From NCBI GenBank assembly GCA_963796195.1, contig CAWCKS010000003.1:310001-374000 (forward strand): a DNA stretch of 64,000 nt. The letters are read 5' to 3'. Each line of letters opens with the position of its first letter. Position 1 is the first letter of the stretch. Source of the stretch: CAWCKS01 sp963796195. Lineage in GTDB: Bacteria; Pseudomonadota; Alphaproteobacteria; Rhizobiales; Xanthobacteraceae. The notes under the pieces are model-generated. The model saw only the letters and a program-made list of their open reading frames with translations, made no database searches and was not told the origin of the DNA. Of this stretch, positions 63,880-64,000 are shown piece by piece. A program made the translations under genes and the position numbers.

Positions 63880-64000
63880 TTACTCTCCCGACCGTCCGAA
63901 CAGCCGCGCGATCGGCTCCGGGATGCCGCGCGGGTGACCGGTCTCGACATAGAGCTGGACGCTCATGCCGACACGCAGCTCCGGCTTGCCGGGCTCGTTA
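63880..64000 (-). CDS. HlyD-family membrane fusion protein (EmrA-like), C-terminal end only
   Basis: The frame ends NEPGKPELRVGMSVQLYVETGH, then RGIPEPIARLFGRSGE and a TAA at 63880-63882. The LRVGMSVQ pattern followed by a short polar tail is the usual end of EmrA/HlyD adaptors. The rest of the gene lies beyond the window. It precedes emrB-like on the same strand with one base between stop and start, as in an emrAB operon. Confidence 0.75.
   Translation of the reverse strand, partial: NEPGKPELRVGMSVQLYVETGHPRGIPEPIARLFGRSGE

Noticed and set aside
1..64000. Integrative element or genomic island
   Set aside because: No integrase, tRNA target or direct repeat pair bounding the window was found; only one transposase fragment is present at the edge.

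Overview
The window looks like a chromosomal segment of an alphaproteobacterium of the Bradyrhizobium / Nitrobacteraceae type. The inference rests on GC-rich codon use, gene content (CaiB-type CoA transferase, several crotonases, PF04392-type binding proteins, GAF-rich sensor kinase, dipeptide ABC operon) and dispersed palindromic repeats of the kind common in that group. No rRNA, tRNA or CRISPR array was seen.

Layout. 1-4061: broken IS4-type transposase at the left edge, an AA_synth-family gene between two REP-like elements, a GFA protein, an SDR and an alpha/beta hydrolase. 4185-9339: small surface-glycan set (methyltransferase, GT39-like membrane glycosyltransferase, polytopic membrane protein, GT2-methyltransferase fusion). 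9493-17913: a crotonase, then a dipeptide-type ABC transporter operon on the minus strand with a second binding protein downstream. 18182-23766: GH15 glucoamylase/trehalase convergent with gnd-zwf-pgl-gntK (oxidative pentose phosphate / gluconate entry), the four genes coupled by overlapping stop/start codons. 23882-30927: FAD monooxygenase, thiolase, 3-hydroxyacyl-CoA dehydrogenase-like SDR, two-domain CoA transferase and enoyl-CoA hydratase, a fatty-acid/acyl-CoA degradation block. 30980-33279: ABC exporter pair. 33640-41918: an exported serpin, a Baeyer-Villiger monooxygenase, a nitronate monooxygenase, a desaturase, an MFS carrier and an exported calpain-like cysteine protease. 42037-46678: FAD hydroxylase, HpcH-type aldolase, alcohol dehydrogenase and kynureninase. 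46686-49799: minus-strand sugar-acid-like operon (enolase-superfamily enzyme, aldo-keto reductase, five-bladed-propeller glycosidase-like protein). 50004-50997: TetR regulator divergent from a small membrane protein, with two matching palindromes between them. 51003-56165: esterase, aldehyde dehydrogenase, flavin-dependent monooxygenase, SDR. 56295-62207: two PF04392 binding proteins and a stub of a third, followed by a large sensor kinase and its receiver. 62328-64000: EmrAB-type drug efflux pair, running off the right edge.

The most striking proteins are the calpain-like protease carrying three lectin/propeller-like repeats and a Tat-like signal (40641-41918), and the periplasmic serpin with an inhibitory-type hinge (33640-34851).

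About 20 genes carry single-base frameshifts with no stop codons or decay elsewhere in them. In most junctions that could be reconstructed, the defect is one extra base outside a homopolymer. This is better explained by residual assembly/read errors than by real gene decay. The highest density is in gntK-pgl-zwf-gnd, so gene boundaries there are reconstructions.
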